From: Desulfosporosinus youngiae DSM 17734
Lineage (GTDB): Bacteria > Bacillota > Desulfitobacteriia > Desulfitobacteriales > Desulfitobacteriaceae
Length of the DNA stretch: 64,000 nt
Direction of reading: 5' to 3'
Assembly (NCBI RefSeq): GCF_000244895.1
Contig: NZ_CM001441.1
Span: 3,244,226 to 3,308,225, forward strand
Below the pieces are notes generated by a model that saw only the letters and a list, made by a program, of their open reading frames with translations, did no database searches and was not told where the DNA came from. Below, piece by piece: positions 52,546 through 60,001 of the stretch. Position 1 is the stretch's first letter. Every line of letters starts with the position of its first letter. The translations under genes and the position numbers were made by a program.

Positions 52546-52660
52546 GAGTATTATTGACAAAATTTTCATTCATCAGTGGTGTCGCATAGCGGCATGAAAG
52601 TCTGATATACTCCTTTCCACAATACACTCTTGATACTTGCACAATATTTTGGTGTAAGCA

Positions 52661-53590
52661 TTAAAAAGAAGTAGTAACAGAAGAATTGGCTTTAGATTCA
52701 TTGTTGCTAATTACAAAGCTGATTTCTTTTTGAGGTATCATCTTTATCAGTACATCATAAGTTTTTGAATCAAAGAACAAAAATTTTCGTTCCCCATTAT
52801 AGTCGATTTCCATAATTGTTTCACGTTCATCAATAACAACATTTTCCGTCTTAATGGCTTCATTCTTTTTGCGACTTCCAATAATTGCACCTGCGGGACC
52901 GGCAATTACTTCACCTATAACTGCCCCTTTTATCGAACTTCCACCTCCACCTCCACCGCTTACCCTTGTCTCAGTTCGAATGTCTCCTTTTCTCGTAAAG
53001 CTTTTAATATTGTCCATGAATATTTTAACTCCACCTTTACATTTTGACCCTAAATTAGAATCAACCAAGTTTAAGCGATCATCTTTAATCCAAACAAAAA
53101 ATCTCATTTGGCTACTAAATTCAGGATGTCCTCGCAAATAGGAAACTTCTTTGTAATCAAGAGCATTCTTAGGAAGTTCATATTTGATTTTATTTGCTTC
53201 AGATATTTCAGACATTCTACGATTAAATTCATCTGTATTTTTTTGGTATTGCATTTGAATTTTCAAATCTTCCTGATATTGGTTGCTGTTCTTATAGCTC
53301 TTGTCAAGCATTAAACCCAAATAATACCCAATTACTATAAACACCGGTGGCATGAGCATGAAGAACCAAACAGAATCAATACTACTATTAAAAAGTAATA
53401 TTAAATCTAAAATTGTTCCGATAACAAAAGCAATGGCTAACCCAGCTAATCTATAATTCTTATCGAGTAAAATAGGTGCTTTAATATTGATTTTCCCCAT
53501 CCGCTTATTTGATCCACACATCGGACAACGTGGTATCTTGTAATTAAAAATATTACTACAATCTTTACACTGTGTTTGAGGTGCTTCCAT
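52661..53590 (-). CDS. Zinc-ribbon, two-span membrane protein with PH-like domain
   Basis: 309 residues. N-terminal zinc ribbon (CKDC...CPMC, ~residues 8-28), two hydrophobic spans (GLAIAFVIGTILDLILLF and FMLMPPVFIVIGYYLGLML), a helical linker, then a beta-rich region with a glycine run and glycine-zipper (GAVIGEVIAGPAGAIIGS). GGGGAGGGAATTAACT precedes the ATG at 53590. It is probably lysogen-expressed cargo; function unknown. Confidence 0.75.
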   Translation of the reverse strand: MEAPQTQCKDCSNIFNYKIPRCPMCGSNKRMGKINIKAPILLDKNYRLAGLAIAFVIGTILDLILLFNSSIDSVWFFMLMPPVFIVIGYYLGLMLDKSYKNSNQYQEDLKIQMQYQKNTDEFNRRMSEISEANKIKYELPKNALDYKEVSYLRGHPEFSSQMRFFVWIKDDRLNLVDSNLGSKCKGGVKIFMDNIKSFTRKGDIRTETRVSGGGGGGSSIKGAVIGEVIAGPAGAIIGSRKKNEAIKTENVVIDERETIMEIDYNGERKFLFFDSKTYDVLIKMIPQKEISFVISNNESKANSSVTTSF

Positions 53591-53827
53591 AGTTAATTCC
53601 CTCCCCTTAATTTCCTTAAATTCTACTATATCATTAGACCCATACAAATAATTGTCGAAATTAATGAACTTAATAAAATATTCAGAGGTGTGAGAATTCA
53701 ACCTCTTTTCCCGCCCTTCCATCTTTATCTATTCATCTCAATCTGGTATTGGTTTATTAAGCCAAATTTGTTACAATATCACTTGAACTGTGGGATGCCA
53801 AAATATATAAATAATGGAGGAGAAAAA

Positions 53828-54430
53828 ATGCAGAAGAACTTTAATAAGATAGCTCTAACCTTATCACTAACAGTCTTAATGGGGATTTCCATTGGTTGTG
53901 GTAATCAAGAATCAAAACAAACTACAGCACCACCCCAAGGCGAAACCCAGCAATCCACTCCAACCCCAGCTACTACTATGGATAAACAAGAAATTGATCG
54001 TTTCAATACATATGTCCCAAACATTAAGGGTGGTTCATTCATAAAACAAGCCGAAATCAAAGATAATTCCGCAACCATTTTGTTTGTAAAAGACTATGCT
54101 GAATTAAAAAGCGTCAAACCTGAAAACAAAATAACCGAAGATGATTATAAAAATTACTGGAGTAAAGGAGATGCAATAAACAAGACTTTGTCAATAGAAA
54201 CTGTTAGGTTATTCAAAGAGTTTGAAGGCCTAAGTAAAATCAATATGGTTTTGCCTTTCCAAGGTAAAGAATATAATCTTTCAGTAGACAGAAAAGCAGT
54301 TGAGGAATTCTTTAACCTTGACTTAACAAGTCTTAAACAGACAGATAAGTGGCAAAATGACTTCTTAGCGAAATATGACAATACTGAAGAAAGAGCAAAA
54401 TTTGTCCAGAAGTTTGTTCAAACTAAATAG
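53828..54430 (+). CDS. Lipoprotein of unknown function
   Basis: 200 residues. Signal peptide (KIALTLSLTVLMGISIGC) with a lipobox ending in Cys ~22, followed by a Gln/Thr/Pro-rich linker and a globular region with no recognised family. It begins at ATG 53828 after GGAGGAGAAAAA. Surface lipoproteins near the integrase are typical prophage cargo that alter the host surface. Confidence 0.8.
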   Translation: MQKNFNKIALTLSLTVLMGISIGCGNQESKQTTAPPQGETQQSTPTPATTMDKQEIDRFNTYVPNIKGGSFIKQAEIKDNSATILFVKDYAELKSVKPENKITEDDYKNYWSKGDAINKTLSIETVRLFKEFEGLSKINMVLPFQGKEYNLSVDRKAVEEFFNLDLTSLKQTDKWQNDFLAKYDNTEERAKFVQKFVQTK

Positions 54431-54439
54431 GGAAATTGT

Positions 54440-54486
54440 AAAACGGCAAGAGAAGTTATATACATAGCTCCTGCCGTTTTATTTTT
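54440..54486 (+). terminator. Terminator of the lipoprotein gene
   Basis: AAACGGCA-GAG pairs with CTC-TGCCGTTT, then TATTTTT. The remaining 54487-54700 shows no gene. Confidence 0.85.
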
Positions 54487-54700
54487 GTTAGCTAAGCTTT
54501 AGGACAAAGAGTTCAATCAATAATTATTGCAAAAATCGAATTATAGACCTTTTAAAGGGGGTTAAGTTGCTGATTGATATAATTTTACCCTAAGCTAGTT
54601 TAATAGGCTCAGAAGTCTTTTAAAATTGATTAAATAAGGTTTTTGAATAATAAAAGGCACCCACTCTAAAAAGAATGGGCACTTCTTGTTATTCAAACCA

Positions 54701-55651
54701 TTAATCCAAATCCATTCCATTGAGAGGGCTAAACTTAATATGTTGCTTTTGGATACTTTGGTCATCTAATTGAAGATAAATCTTGGTCACTTCAGGACTA
54801 CTATGCCCCAAAATTCTACCCAGCGTGATCAAGTCTCCCCCATTTAGAAGGTAATACTGGGCAAAGGAAGCTCTTAAACGATGCGGAAATAATTCAACTC
54901 CTAGTTTTTTCCCTATCCGATTCAAAACTTTTTCATAGTTGCATATTGAAAAAAGTGTACCGCGATTAGTAGGAAACAAAAGATCATTGTTCATGTAGCG
55001 GTCTTTGTACCTCATCCACCTTTGAAGATTGTTTTTGAGTTTAGTTGAAAAGAAGACTAATCGCTCTTTTTTGTTTTTTGTGTTCCTAAGTACGATAGTT
55101 TTGTTTTGCAAATTAATGTCATCATCTTTGATACTAAGGCATTCCGTGATCCGGCAACCAGTATCTAGAATTAATATAGTAATCATATAGTTTCTATAGC
55201 CATTAAACTTTGTTTTGTCAAAACAACTGAGAATAGAGATAATTTCTTGTTCTGTCAAGAGAGGTTTGAGCCTTTCAGTACCTTTAAGTAATTTGATCTT
55301 TTCCACTGGGTTTTTATTAAGCTCATCCTCTTCGCTGAGCCAGTTGAAAAATACCTTGATATTCCTTACATAGTTGTTAATAGTATTGACACTAATATCT
55401 TTCCCCTTATCAGTACGATTATATGGGGTATTAACTTTGTACTTGCCTCTATCTTGTAGATACTTAACATAAAGTCGAATATGGGTCTTTTTTACATCTT
55501 CAATCCTTTCGATTTGATTTTCTTCCTTGAGATATAATGCAAATAAGTTAAGCGTCTGTTCGTAGGATTTAATAGTTTTTTTTGACAAGTTTTTACTCGA
55601 ACAGTAGAGCATAAACTCTTCGATACTGGCTTCAAACTGTGTCGATCTCAA
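54701..55651 (-). CDS. int: Prophage integrase (tyrosine recombinase)
   Basis: 316 residues. The N-terminal SAM-like domain (FEASIEEFMLYCSSKNLSKK) is followed by a catalytic domain with Arg in DTGCRITECLSI, Lys in the KNKKERLVFF strand, His/Arg in FPHRLRASFA, His in LGHSSPEVTK and Tyr in KIYLQLDD. I choose TTG 55651 because GGGGGTG lies eight bases upstream; the frame is open back to 55816, five bases from the spo0A stop. It is adjacent to attR and should integrate and excise the element at spo0A. No excisionase gene was found. Confidence 0.93.
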   Translation of the reverse strand: MRSTQFEASIEEFMLYCSSKNLSKKTIKSYEQTLNLFALYLKEENQIERIEDVKKTHIRLYVKYLQDRGKYKVNTPYNRTDKGKDISVNTINNYVRNIKVFFNWLSEEDELNKNPVEKIKLLKGTERLKPLLTEQEIISILSCFDKTKFNGYRNYMITILILDTGCRITECLSIKDDDINLQNKTIVLRNTKNKKERLVFFSTKLKNNLQRWMRYKDRYMNNDLLFPTNRGTLFSICNYEKVLNRIGKKLGVELFPHRLRASFAQYYLLNGGDLITLGRILGHSSPEVTKIYLQLDDQSIQKQHIKFSPLNGMDLD

Positions 55652-55674
55652 AAAGAAACACCCCCATTTTTGTT

Positions 55675-55713
55675 GAATAGGAGTGTTTGCAGACAAGAAA
55701 TATGTTGATATCA
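55675..55713. repeat. Candidate integrase arm sites, right end
   Basis: GAGTGTTTGCAGA (55681-55693) and GTTGATATCA (55704-55713) are exact inverses of segments just inside attL. They overlap the region immediately upstream of the integrase start. Confidence 0.6.
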
Positions 55714-55791
55714 TGTAAACTAGTTTATATGCTTTTTTTGTTAATTTAAGCTTATAAAAAATAGTTTGTTGATATTTTTCATCTTTTATAA

Positions 55792-55913
55792 AGACCCCAA
55801 AAACGCTTGGTGTCACTGATTTACGACACCTTACTCATAACTCTCAATTTATCCGCAAGAAGCGCTATAAACTCAGAGTTGGTAGGTTTTTGTCGCTCTA
55901 TGTTCATCGAATA
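55792..55913. repeat. attR (122-bp direct repeat inside spo0A)
   Basis: Identical to 25736-25857. It supplies the last 31 codons of the present spo0A gene and 29 bases beyond its stop. Confidence 0.95.
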
Positions 55914-56618
55914 TCCAAAAATCCGTTTAAGTGTATCCGTATGTCCCCGTTCCCAAGCTAACTCTATAGCGTGGCGGATACCGCGTTCGACTCTGCTGGG
56001 TGCGGTATCAAACTTTTTCGCTATGCTGGGATATAGTTCTTTAGTCACCGCTCCTAATAATGAAACATCCTCAACAACCATCAGAATGGCATCTCTGATA
56101 TATTGATATCCTTTTACATGAGCTGGAATTCCGATTTGATGCATCATTGTCGTCACCTCAACATGCAGATTAAGCCCGCTGCCTGCCGTTGTCACAATTG
56201 GAGCAGCGGCAGTACTTTGAGTCGGCGGAGACGATGGCATATCCTGAGTTAAGGAGCGAATACGTTTACTGAGAATATCTAAATCAAAGGGCTTGAGAAT
56301 AAAGTAATCCACACCGAGCATCATCGCTTGATGGGTGAGAGACTCCTGTCCAAAAGCTGTAAGCATGATTATTTTAGGACGTGAAATAGTTGTCCGTGAG
56401 TTAATTCTTTCTAAAACACCTAAACCATCTAAATTAGGCATTACTAAATCAAGAATAATCAAATCCGGTTCCTGGGTTTGAATAAGTTCCCATGCTTCTA
56501 AACCATTATTTGCAACTCCAGCAACAATCAAATCTTCTTGGCCTTGGAGATAGTTCTGTAGCATTTGACATAAATTCCGATTATCATCCGCGACAATTAT
56601 TTTGATTTTCTTGCTCAT
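55821..56618 (-). CDS. spo0A: Sporulation master regulator Spo0A
   Basis: 265-residue response regulator that, when phosphorylated, starts sporulation. Receiver domain: DD near residue 11, phospho-acceptor Asp in LIILDLVMPNLDG, Thr in IIMLTAFG, Lys in YFILKPFD. The C-terminal effector domain includes the recognition region TAPSRVERGIRHAIELAWER. The ATG at 56618 follows GGAAGA; an ATG at 56678 is less likely. The final 31 codons come from the prophage-end repeat but the protein remains full length. A near 0A-box (ATGTCGAA) lies at 56711-56718. Confidence 0.97.
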   Translation of the reverse strand: MSKKIKIIVADDNRNLCQMLQNYLQGQEDLIVAGVANNGLEAWELIQTQEPDLIILDLVMPNLDGLGVLERINSRTTISRPKIIMLTAFGQESLTHQAMMLGVDYFILKPFDLDILSKRIRSLTQDMPSSPPTQSTAAAPIVTTAGSGLNLHVEVTTMMHQIGIPAHVKGYQYIRDAILMVVEDVSLLGAVTKELYPSIAKKFDTAPSRVERGIRHAIELAWERGHTDTLKRIFGYSMNIERQKPTNSEFIALLADKLRVMSKVS

Positions 56619-57046
56619 TCTTCCAACATCCCGCCTTAATTGTATTCCGGTCTCTATTATGGCCTGGACCATGTTCATCTTTCCGGTGCCTTTATTATAC
56701 GCCAGGGGGGATGTCGAAATCGCAAATAAAAAGGCAACACTAAAAAGCGGTTGAAATATCGCTAAAGTCTTACCACAAAAGGAATTTAATGGATATTTAT
56801 GGAATTAAATCGATCGCAAAATCATCTATTATTTTCCAATTAGCCTTAGTTCATCCCTATCATTAGCGAATTCTTATGAACACAATCGATATTTAGCAGA
56901 TTGATCGATAGCTGCTGAATCATATTAGGTTTATTTAGGAAATCAGACATCAATTATTAGAAAATCACTGATATGTTAGGATTTTAGCGAATAGACCATC
57001 TTTAACTCGGGGAGAATAATCTCAACCGAGTAAAGGAGGATAAATT
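56619..57046. promoter_or_regulatory. spo0A-ferredoxin intergenic region
   Basis: Holds the divergent start regions of spo0A and the ferredoxin gene. ATGTCGAA at 56711-56718 is one mismatch from the Spo0A box. On the plus strand AGGAATTT (56780-56787), 11 bases, then ATGGAAT (56799-56805) fits the sigma-H consensus. No gene is visible. Confidence 0.4.
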
Positions 57047-57235
57047 ATGATAGCTGAAGTTGACAAAGATGCTTGCATTGGTTGTGGAGCTTGCCCGGAA
57101 TTTTGCCCTGAGGTTTTCAAGATGGAAGATGACGGATTAGCCACCGCCTATACCAACCCTGTTCCCAGTGAGGTTGAGGCAGCTGCCAAAGATGCTGCTG
57201 ATGGCTGTCCAGTAGACGCTATCCATGTTAATTAG
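57047..57235 (+). CDS. Small [4Fe-4S] ferredoxin
   Basis: 62-residue electron carrier. Cluster ligands lie in CIGCGACPEFC (C11, C14, C17 with an extra C21) and in DGCPVDAI near the C terminus, the single-cluster arrangement of Gram-positive ferredoxins. Acidic overall, cytosolic. GTAAAGGAGGATAAATT gives a strong ribosome site. It converges with the sirohaem reductase-like gene and may serve it, but that is inference. Confidence 0.93.
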   Translation: MIAEVDKDACIGCGACPEFCPEVFKMEDDGLATAYTNPVPSEVEAAAKDAADGCPVDAIHVN

Positions 57236-57267
57236 AAATAAATCGAGCCAGTCAAAGAAGCGGATGT

Positions 57268-58173
57268 TCAGGCATCCGCTTCTTGGCTGGCTCCAGATTT
57301 GACTTGATCTGCGAATTCACGCAGCCCCTCTAAACCAATTCGGTCGATTAGCCGTCCCAAACGTTCTTGAGGCTTAGCATTTTCTTTATAATAAGATATT
57401 ACAGCATCCATCACAGGTATTATTTGCTCCTTCTGTAGATTTTCCAGAAGGATATTCCCTTGTCTTGGTTTTACCCCGCCATTTCCGCCTACGTAGAGAT
57501 GATAGCCTTTACTGGTACCCATCAGGCCCAAATCCACCGAAGCAGAATCTGCACATTTATTAGGACAACCCGCCACTCCGATCTTAAATTTAGAGGGTAA
57601 TTGCATACCATGATAGCGTTTGTCAATTTCCATACCCAGGGACAATGTTTCCTGGAGTCCTCTCTTACAGAAGGTATCACCCGGGCAAACTTTTACACTT
57701 CGTACACATAACCCCACCGCATGTCCCGGGTCCATACCCAGTTCTTCCCATATCTTAGGAACATCCTCCGGCTTCAGGCCAACAATAGCTATTCTCTGGG
57801 CAGAAGTAACCTTGATTGCCTGCGCATGGTATTTTTCAGAGACATCTGCAATCTTCCGCAAGATTTCAGGGGTCACAACACCTGCCGGTATATGAGGGGC
57901 AATTGAATAGGTTTTCTTATCCATTTGCAAAATGCCCCCGGGAGGCTGAGCTTTTGCAGCGGCCTCTGCCGACATTTCACCCTGTTCAACAGAATTCACC
58001 TTTTCCAGCAACAGATTGGGATCAAGATGATGCATCTGGGCGGCATTGGCAAGGGTTTCATTGACAGAAAACGCACAGCCTAAACAGTGCAGGCCTAATT
58101 CCTGCATCGCTTCCACGGTCTTTGGATTGGCGGACATGATGTCTTTTAGTTTCATATCTAGCGTAAATCTCAT
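57268..58173 (-). CDS. DUF1858 - nitrite/sulfite reductase-like fusion
   Basis: 301 residues. The N-terminal ~65 residues are DUF1858 with an LHCLGC pair, as in hybrid-cluster-linked proteins. The rest is a sirohaem reductase half-module with ferredoxin-like part (VTSAQRIAIVGL) and the [4Fe-4S]-sirohaem Cys set VCPGDTFC and AGCPNKCAD. It is about half the size of full sulfite reductase subunits, like small assimilatory-type or NirB-related proteins. Start at 58173 after GGAGATGGATCG, 11 bases past the zinc-ribbon gene. The substrate (sulfite, nitrite or other) is unknown. Confidence 0.88.
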   Translation of the reverse strand: MRFTLDMKLKDIMSANPKTVEAMQELGLHCLGCAFSVNETLANAAQMHHLDPNLLLEKVNSVEQGEMSAEAAAKAQPPGGILQMDKKTYSIAPHIPAGVVTPEILRKIADVSEKYHAQAIKVTSAQRIAIVGLKPEDVPKIWEELGMDPGHAVGLCVRSVKVCPGDTFCKRGLQETLSLGMEIDKRYHGMQLPSKFKIGVAGCPNKCADSASVDLGLMGTSKGYHLYVGGNGGVKPRQGNILLENLQKEQIIPVMDAVISYYKENAKPQERLGRLIDRIGLEGLREFADQVKSGASQEADA

Positions 58174-58184
58174 CGATCCATCTC

Positions 58185-58331
58185 CTAACCATGAATGAGC
58201 ATTGGCAAACAACGCGTACATATATGTTTCTCTTCACCTTGGTGAACATAACTCAATACTGGGGTCAATTCGCTTGTAGTTCCGCAATTTGAACACTCTA
58301 ACTCAGGAGCCTCTTTTTTTACATCTGACAT
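58185..58331 (-). CDS. 48-residue zinc-ribbon protein
   Basis: Small gene with AGAAGGAGGTAATTACA before its ATG. It has CSNC and CTRC pairs forming a zinc ribbon around a basic loop (HQGEEKHI). It ends 11 bases before the sirohaem reductase-like gene, so the two form an operon. It may be an accessory or regulatory protein; no family recognised. Confidence 0.75.
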   Translation of the reverse strand: MSDVKKEAPELECSNCGTTSELTPVLSYVHQGEEKHICTRCLPMLIHG

Positions 58332-58490
58332 TGTAATTACCTCCTTCTTACTATGTTTATAAGTTTAGCATGGTAAGCAGTGATTAAGTGTGACCCAAGA
58401 CACATCTGCGTGTGTCTTTAAGCACTCCGCGAGAAAGCTGACGCACTCAGTTTAAACCATAACGAGCCAAACTATACAGAACCGGACATG

Positions 58491-58528
58491 AAAAAACACG
58501 GTTTACCAAGTGTGGTACGACCGTGTTT
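58491..58528 (-). terminator. Minus-strand terminator
   Basis: AAACACGGT / ACCGTGTTT stem; the minus strand continues TTTTTTCATG. It ends the 58536-59133 gene pair. Confidence 0.75.
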
Positions 58529-58535
58529 CAGAAGC

Positions 58536-58667
58536 TCAATTGGCGAAAAACAGAGACAAGAATAACCCAATAGCTAAGTAGACTAAACCCACATATAAGC
58601 GCAACGGTGCTTCACTCTTTTGAGAGCTTGATTGCCTATCAGTGTCAGGTCTGTATTGACCTTCCAT
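58536..58667 (-). CDS. 43-residue single-span membrane protein
   Basis: ATG after GGAGGGGATCACG. Polar first half and one hydrophobic helix (LYVGLVYLAIGLFLSLFFA) at the C terminus. It overlaps the end of the upstream gene by 23 bases in another frame. Unrecognised. Confidence 0.7.
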   Translation of the reverse strand: MEGQYRPDTDRQSSSQKSEAPLRLYVGLVYLAIGLFLSLFFAN

Positions 58668-59133
58668 CGTGATCCCCTCCAATATACGAGAGGTCGTTGA
58701 TCCGCTTTATACCTTGAATTTTCCAGCCATTTTCCGTTTGGGCCAGACTCATAGCAAACATTGTCTGGAGTTCTTTTTCGACAGATGACGTCCATACAAC
58801 GCGCACTATGACTTCCTGTGAACCTTCCGCATCAGGATTCATAAACTCCACTTTTTGTAAGGACAACAATGGATCCTTGTTCATTAGGGACTCCCAAGCT
58901 TTGAACTCATTTTCGTCCGCTGACCCCTCTGGTAAAATCAGCAGGTCACGCGCCAAGCTGGTTTGACGCAAATCCATGTATTTCCAGAACTGTTGAACTG
59001 TTGCTCTTGGCGAACTCCCGTATTGAGGATCTGCCAGAGTCGATATCACCGCTTCAGGTGTTTTAAAAACAATGATTGTCATAAGACAGAAGAGTGATAT
59101 CCCCAGGAACCATACATAACGACTTTGACGCAT
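58645..59133 (-). CDS. Exported or anchored NTF2-like protein
   Basis: 162 residues. An N-terminal hydrophobic segment (YVWFLGISLFCLMTIIVF) anchors it; the rest (ATVQQFWKYMDLRQTSLARD ... ENGWKIQGIKRIND) resembles NTF2/DUF4878-like folds common in secreted Firmicute proteins. GCAAGGAGGGAAATT precedes the ATG. Function unknown. Confidence 0.75.
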   Translation of the reverse strand: MRQSRYVWFLGISLFCLMTIIVFKTPEAVISTLADPQYGSSPRATVQQFWKYMDLRQTSLARDLLILPEGSADENEFKAWESLMNKDPLLSLQKVEFMNPDAEGSQEVIVRVVWTSSVEKELQTMFAMSLAQTENGWKIQGIKRINDLSYIGGDHDGRSIQT

Positions 59134-59196
59134 AATTTCCCTCCTTGCTTGTCTCTACTATATATTCTAGGAGGGAAACCTTAGTTTCAGACCACT

Positions 59197-59262
59197 TTAT
59201 CCAAAAACTTTTCTCAAAACATTAAGCACAAATTCAGGTAACCGAACATAATAAATTCTCAT
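59197..59262 (-). CDS. spoVM: SpoVM, spore membrane-curvature peptide
   Basis: A 21-residue gene with AAAGGAGGACGTGAGACT before the ATG. Its start, MRIYYVRLPEF, aligns with Bacillus SpoVM (MKFYTIKLPKF), keeping the aromatic/basic pattern and the Pro at position 9, followed by an amphipathic helix. SpoVM marks the positively curved forespore membrane and recruits SpoIVA for coat assembly. It is five residues shorter than the Bacillus peptide. It is too small for routine gene callers. Confidence 0.85.
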   Translation of the reverse strand: MRIYYVRLPEFVLNVLRKVFG

Positions 59263-59339
59263 AGTCTCACGTCCTCCTTTTGCCTTGTTAATATTCATCG
59301 CTCAGTGGTAATGTATGCAGACAAAGCCGGGAATGACCC

Positions 59340-59690
59340 TTACACGGATTGGTAATTCTTTACTGCATCTTCAAGCTGAGCAACCAACAACCTCTCCTCT
59401 TCCGTATTGGCGGTAAAATAGAGCCGGCCGATAATACCGGTAATCAATTTAAGCACATCTTCTAACACTAATTTCTCTTTCATAGCCAATTGAGCACTTG
59501 TTTCGATCAAGGCAATTCCAAATTGATGCCCTACTCCCTCCTTAATCATACGGGTACAACTTTTTCCCAGCAGCCTCATAACTAAAGAAGCTTCCTGAAC
59601 ATCTAATTGACGAACAGCATCAATTGTTGTCGTTAACCCCTGAACCATACGTAACCCAACGCTATTCCAACTAATTTGTTGATTATCCAT
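59340..59690 (-). CDS. Hypothetical helical protein
   Basis: Unrecognised 116-residue helical protein (GLRMVQGLTTTIDAVRQLDV, VLKLITGIIGRLYFTANTEE). No cysteines beyond one and no signal peptide. GGGGGGAACATATTA precedes the ATG. It lies between psd/pssA and spoVM. Confidence 0.7.
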   Translation of the reverse strand: MDNQQISWNSVGLRMVQGLTTTIDAVRQLDVQEASLVMRLLGKSCTRMIKEGVGHQFGIALIETSAQLAMKEKLVLEDVLKLITGIIGRLYFTANTEEERLLVAQLEDAVKNYQSV

Positions 59691-59756
59691 TAATATGTTC
59701 CCCCCTAAACATTCATTACCCGTGCCATACTATATGCTTAACGCCAAGCAAGGGTG

Positions 59757-59803
59757 AATAAAGAAAACCCGGCCGGCACCAAGGAAAACACTGTCTTAGC
59801 ACG
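59757..59803. repeat. Dispersed intergenic repeat R1, copy 3 (diverged)
   Basis: AAAGAAAACCCGGCCGGCACC and CACTGTCTTAGCACGTATTA match copy 1, after which the sequences diverge. It lies in the 59691-60001 gap, which otherwise holds only the terminator. Confidence 0.55.
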
Positions 59804-59896
59804 TATTAACTTAGGGGAGAAGCCGCATAGCATAAGCATGCCGCGAACATCCGGAAGAAACCTTCGAGGATAAGCTAACATACCGCTCAAATGAAA

Positions 59897-59930
59897 AGAG
59901 CAGAGAAGGTAAAATTATCTTCTCTGCTCT
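59897..59930 (-). terminator. Terminator of the psd-pssA operon
   Basis: Perfect 12-pair stem AGAGCAGAGAAG / CTTCTCTGCTCT; the minus strand continues TTTTCATTT. Confidence 0.8.
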
Positions 59931-60001
59931 CATATAATTCACGGGACGTATTTAGTTTACTCTGCTTCATAAGCGCCAAGCACTGTGTCACACAAGTCCT
60001 G

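Larger units (their letters stand above)
50006..52607 (-). mobile_element. IS110-family element with internal tandem duplication
   Basis: Intact transposase (51146-52366) plus a partial second copy caused by a direct duplication: 50006-50964 (959 bases) and 50965-51924 (960 bases) are the same sequence. The junction shares CTTTCTG with both parental ends, indicating a microhomology event. The outer flanks match segments beside structured RNA copy A. Exact IS ends are uncertain. Confidence 0.85.
25736..55913. mobile_element. Prophage-like element integrated in the 3' end of spo0A
   Basis: A 30,056-bp element bounded by 122-bp perfect direct repeats. It carries an integrase at the spo0A end, a repressor, small early genes, terS/terL, portal, head and tail-tube genes and a tape measure, nearly all on the minus strand and visibly more AT-rich than the flanks. 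No baseplate, fibre, holin, lysin, primase or helicase genes were found. IS21 and IS110 insertions lie inside. It is therefore most likely a defective prophage or satellite, although both att sites look intact. Confidence 0.92.

Noticed and set aside
52274-52597. 107-codon plus-strand frame over the IS110 upstream region
   Set aside because: It overlaps the transposase start antisense and the candidate bridge RNA, and lacks protein-like composition.
54701-55816. 371-residue version of the integrase
   Set aside because: The first ~55 residues are unlike recombinases; a TTG at 55651 with GGGGGTG gives the normal length.
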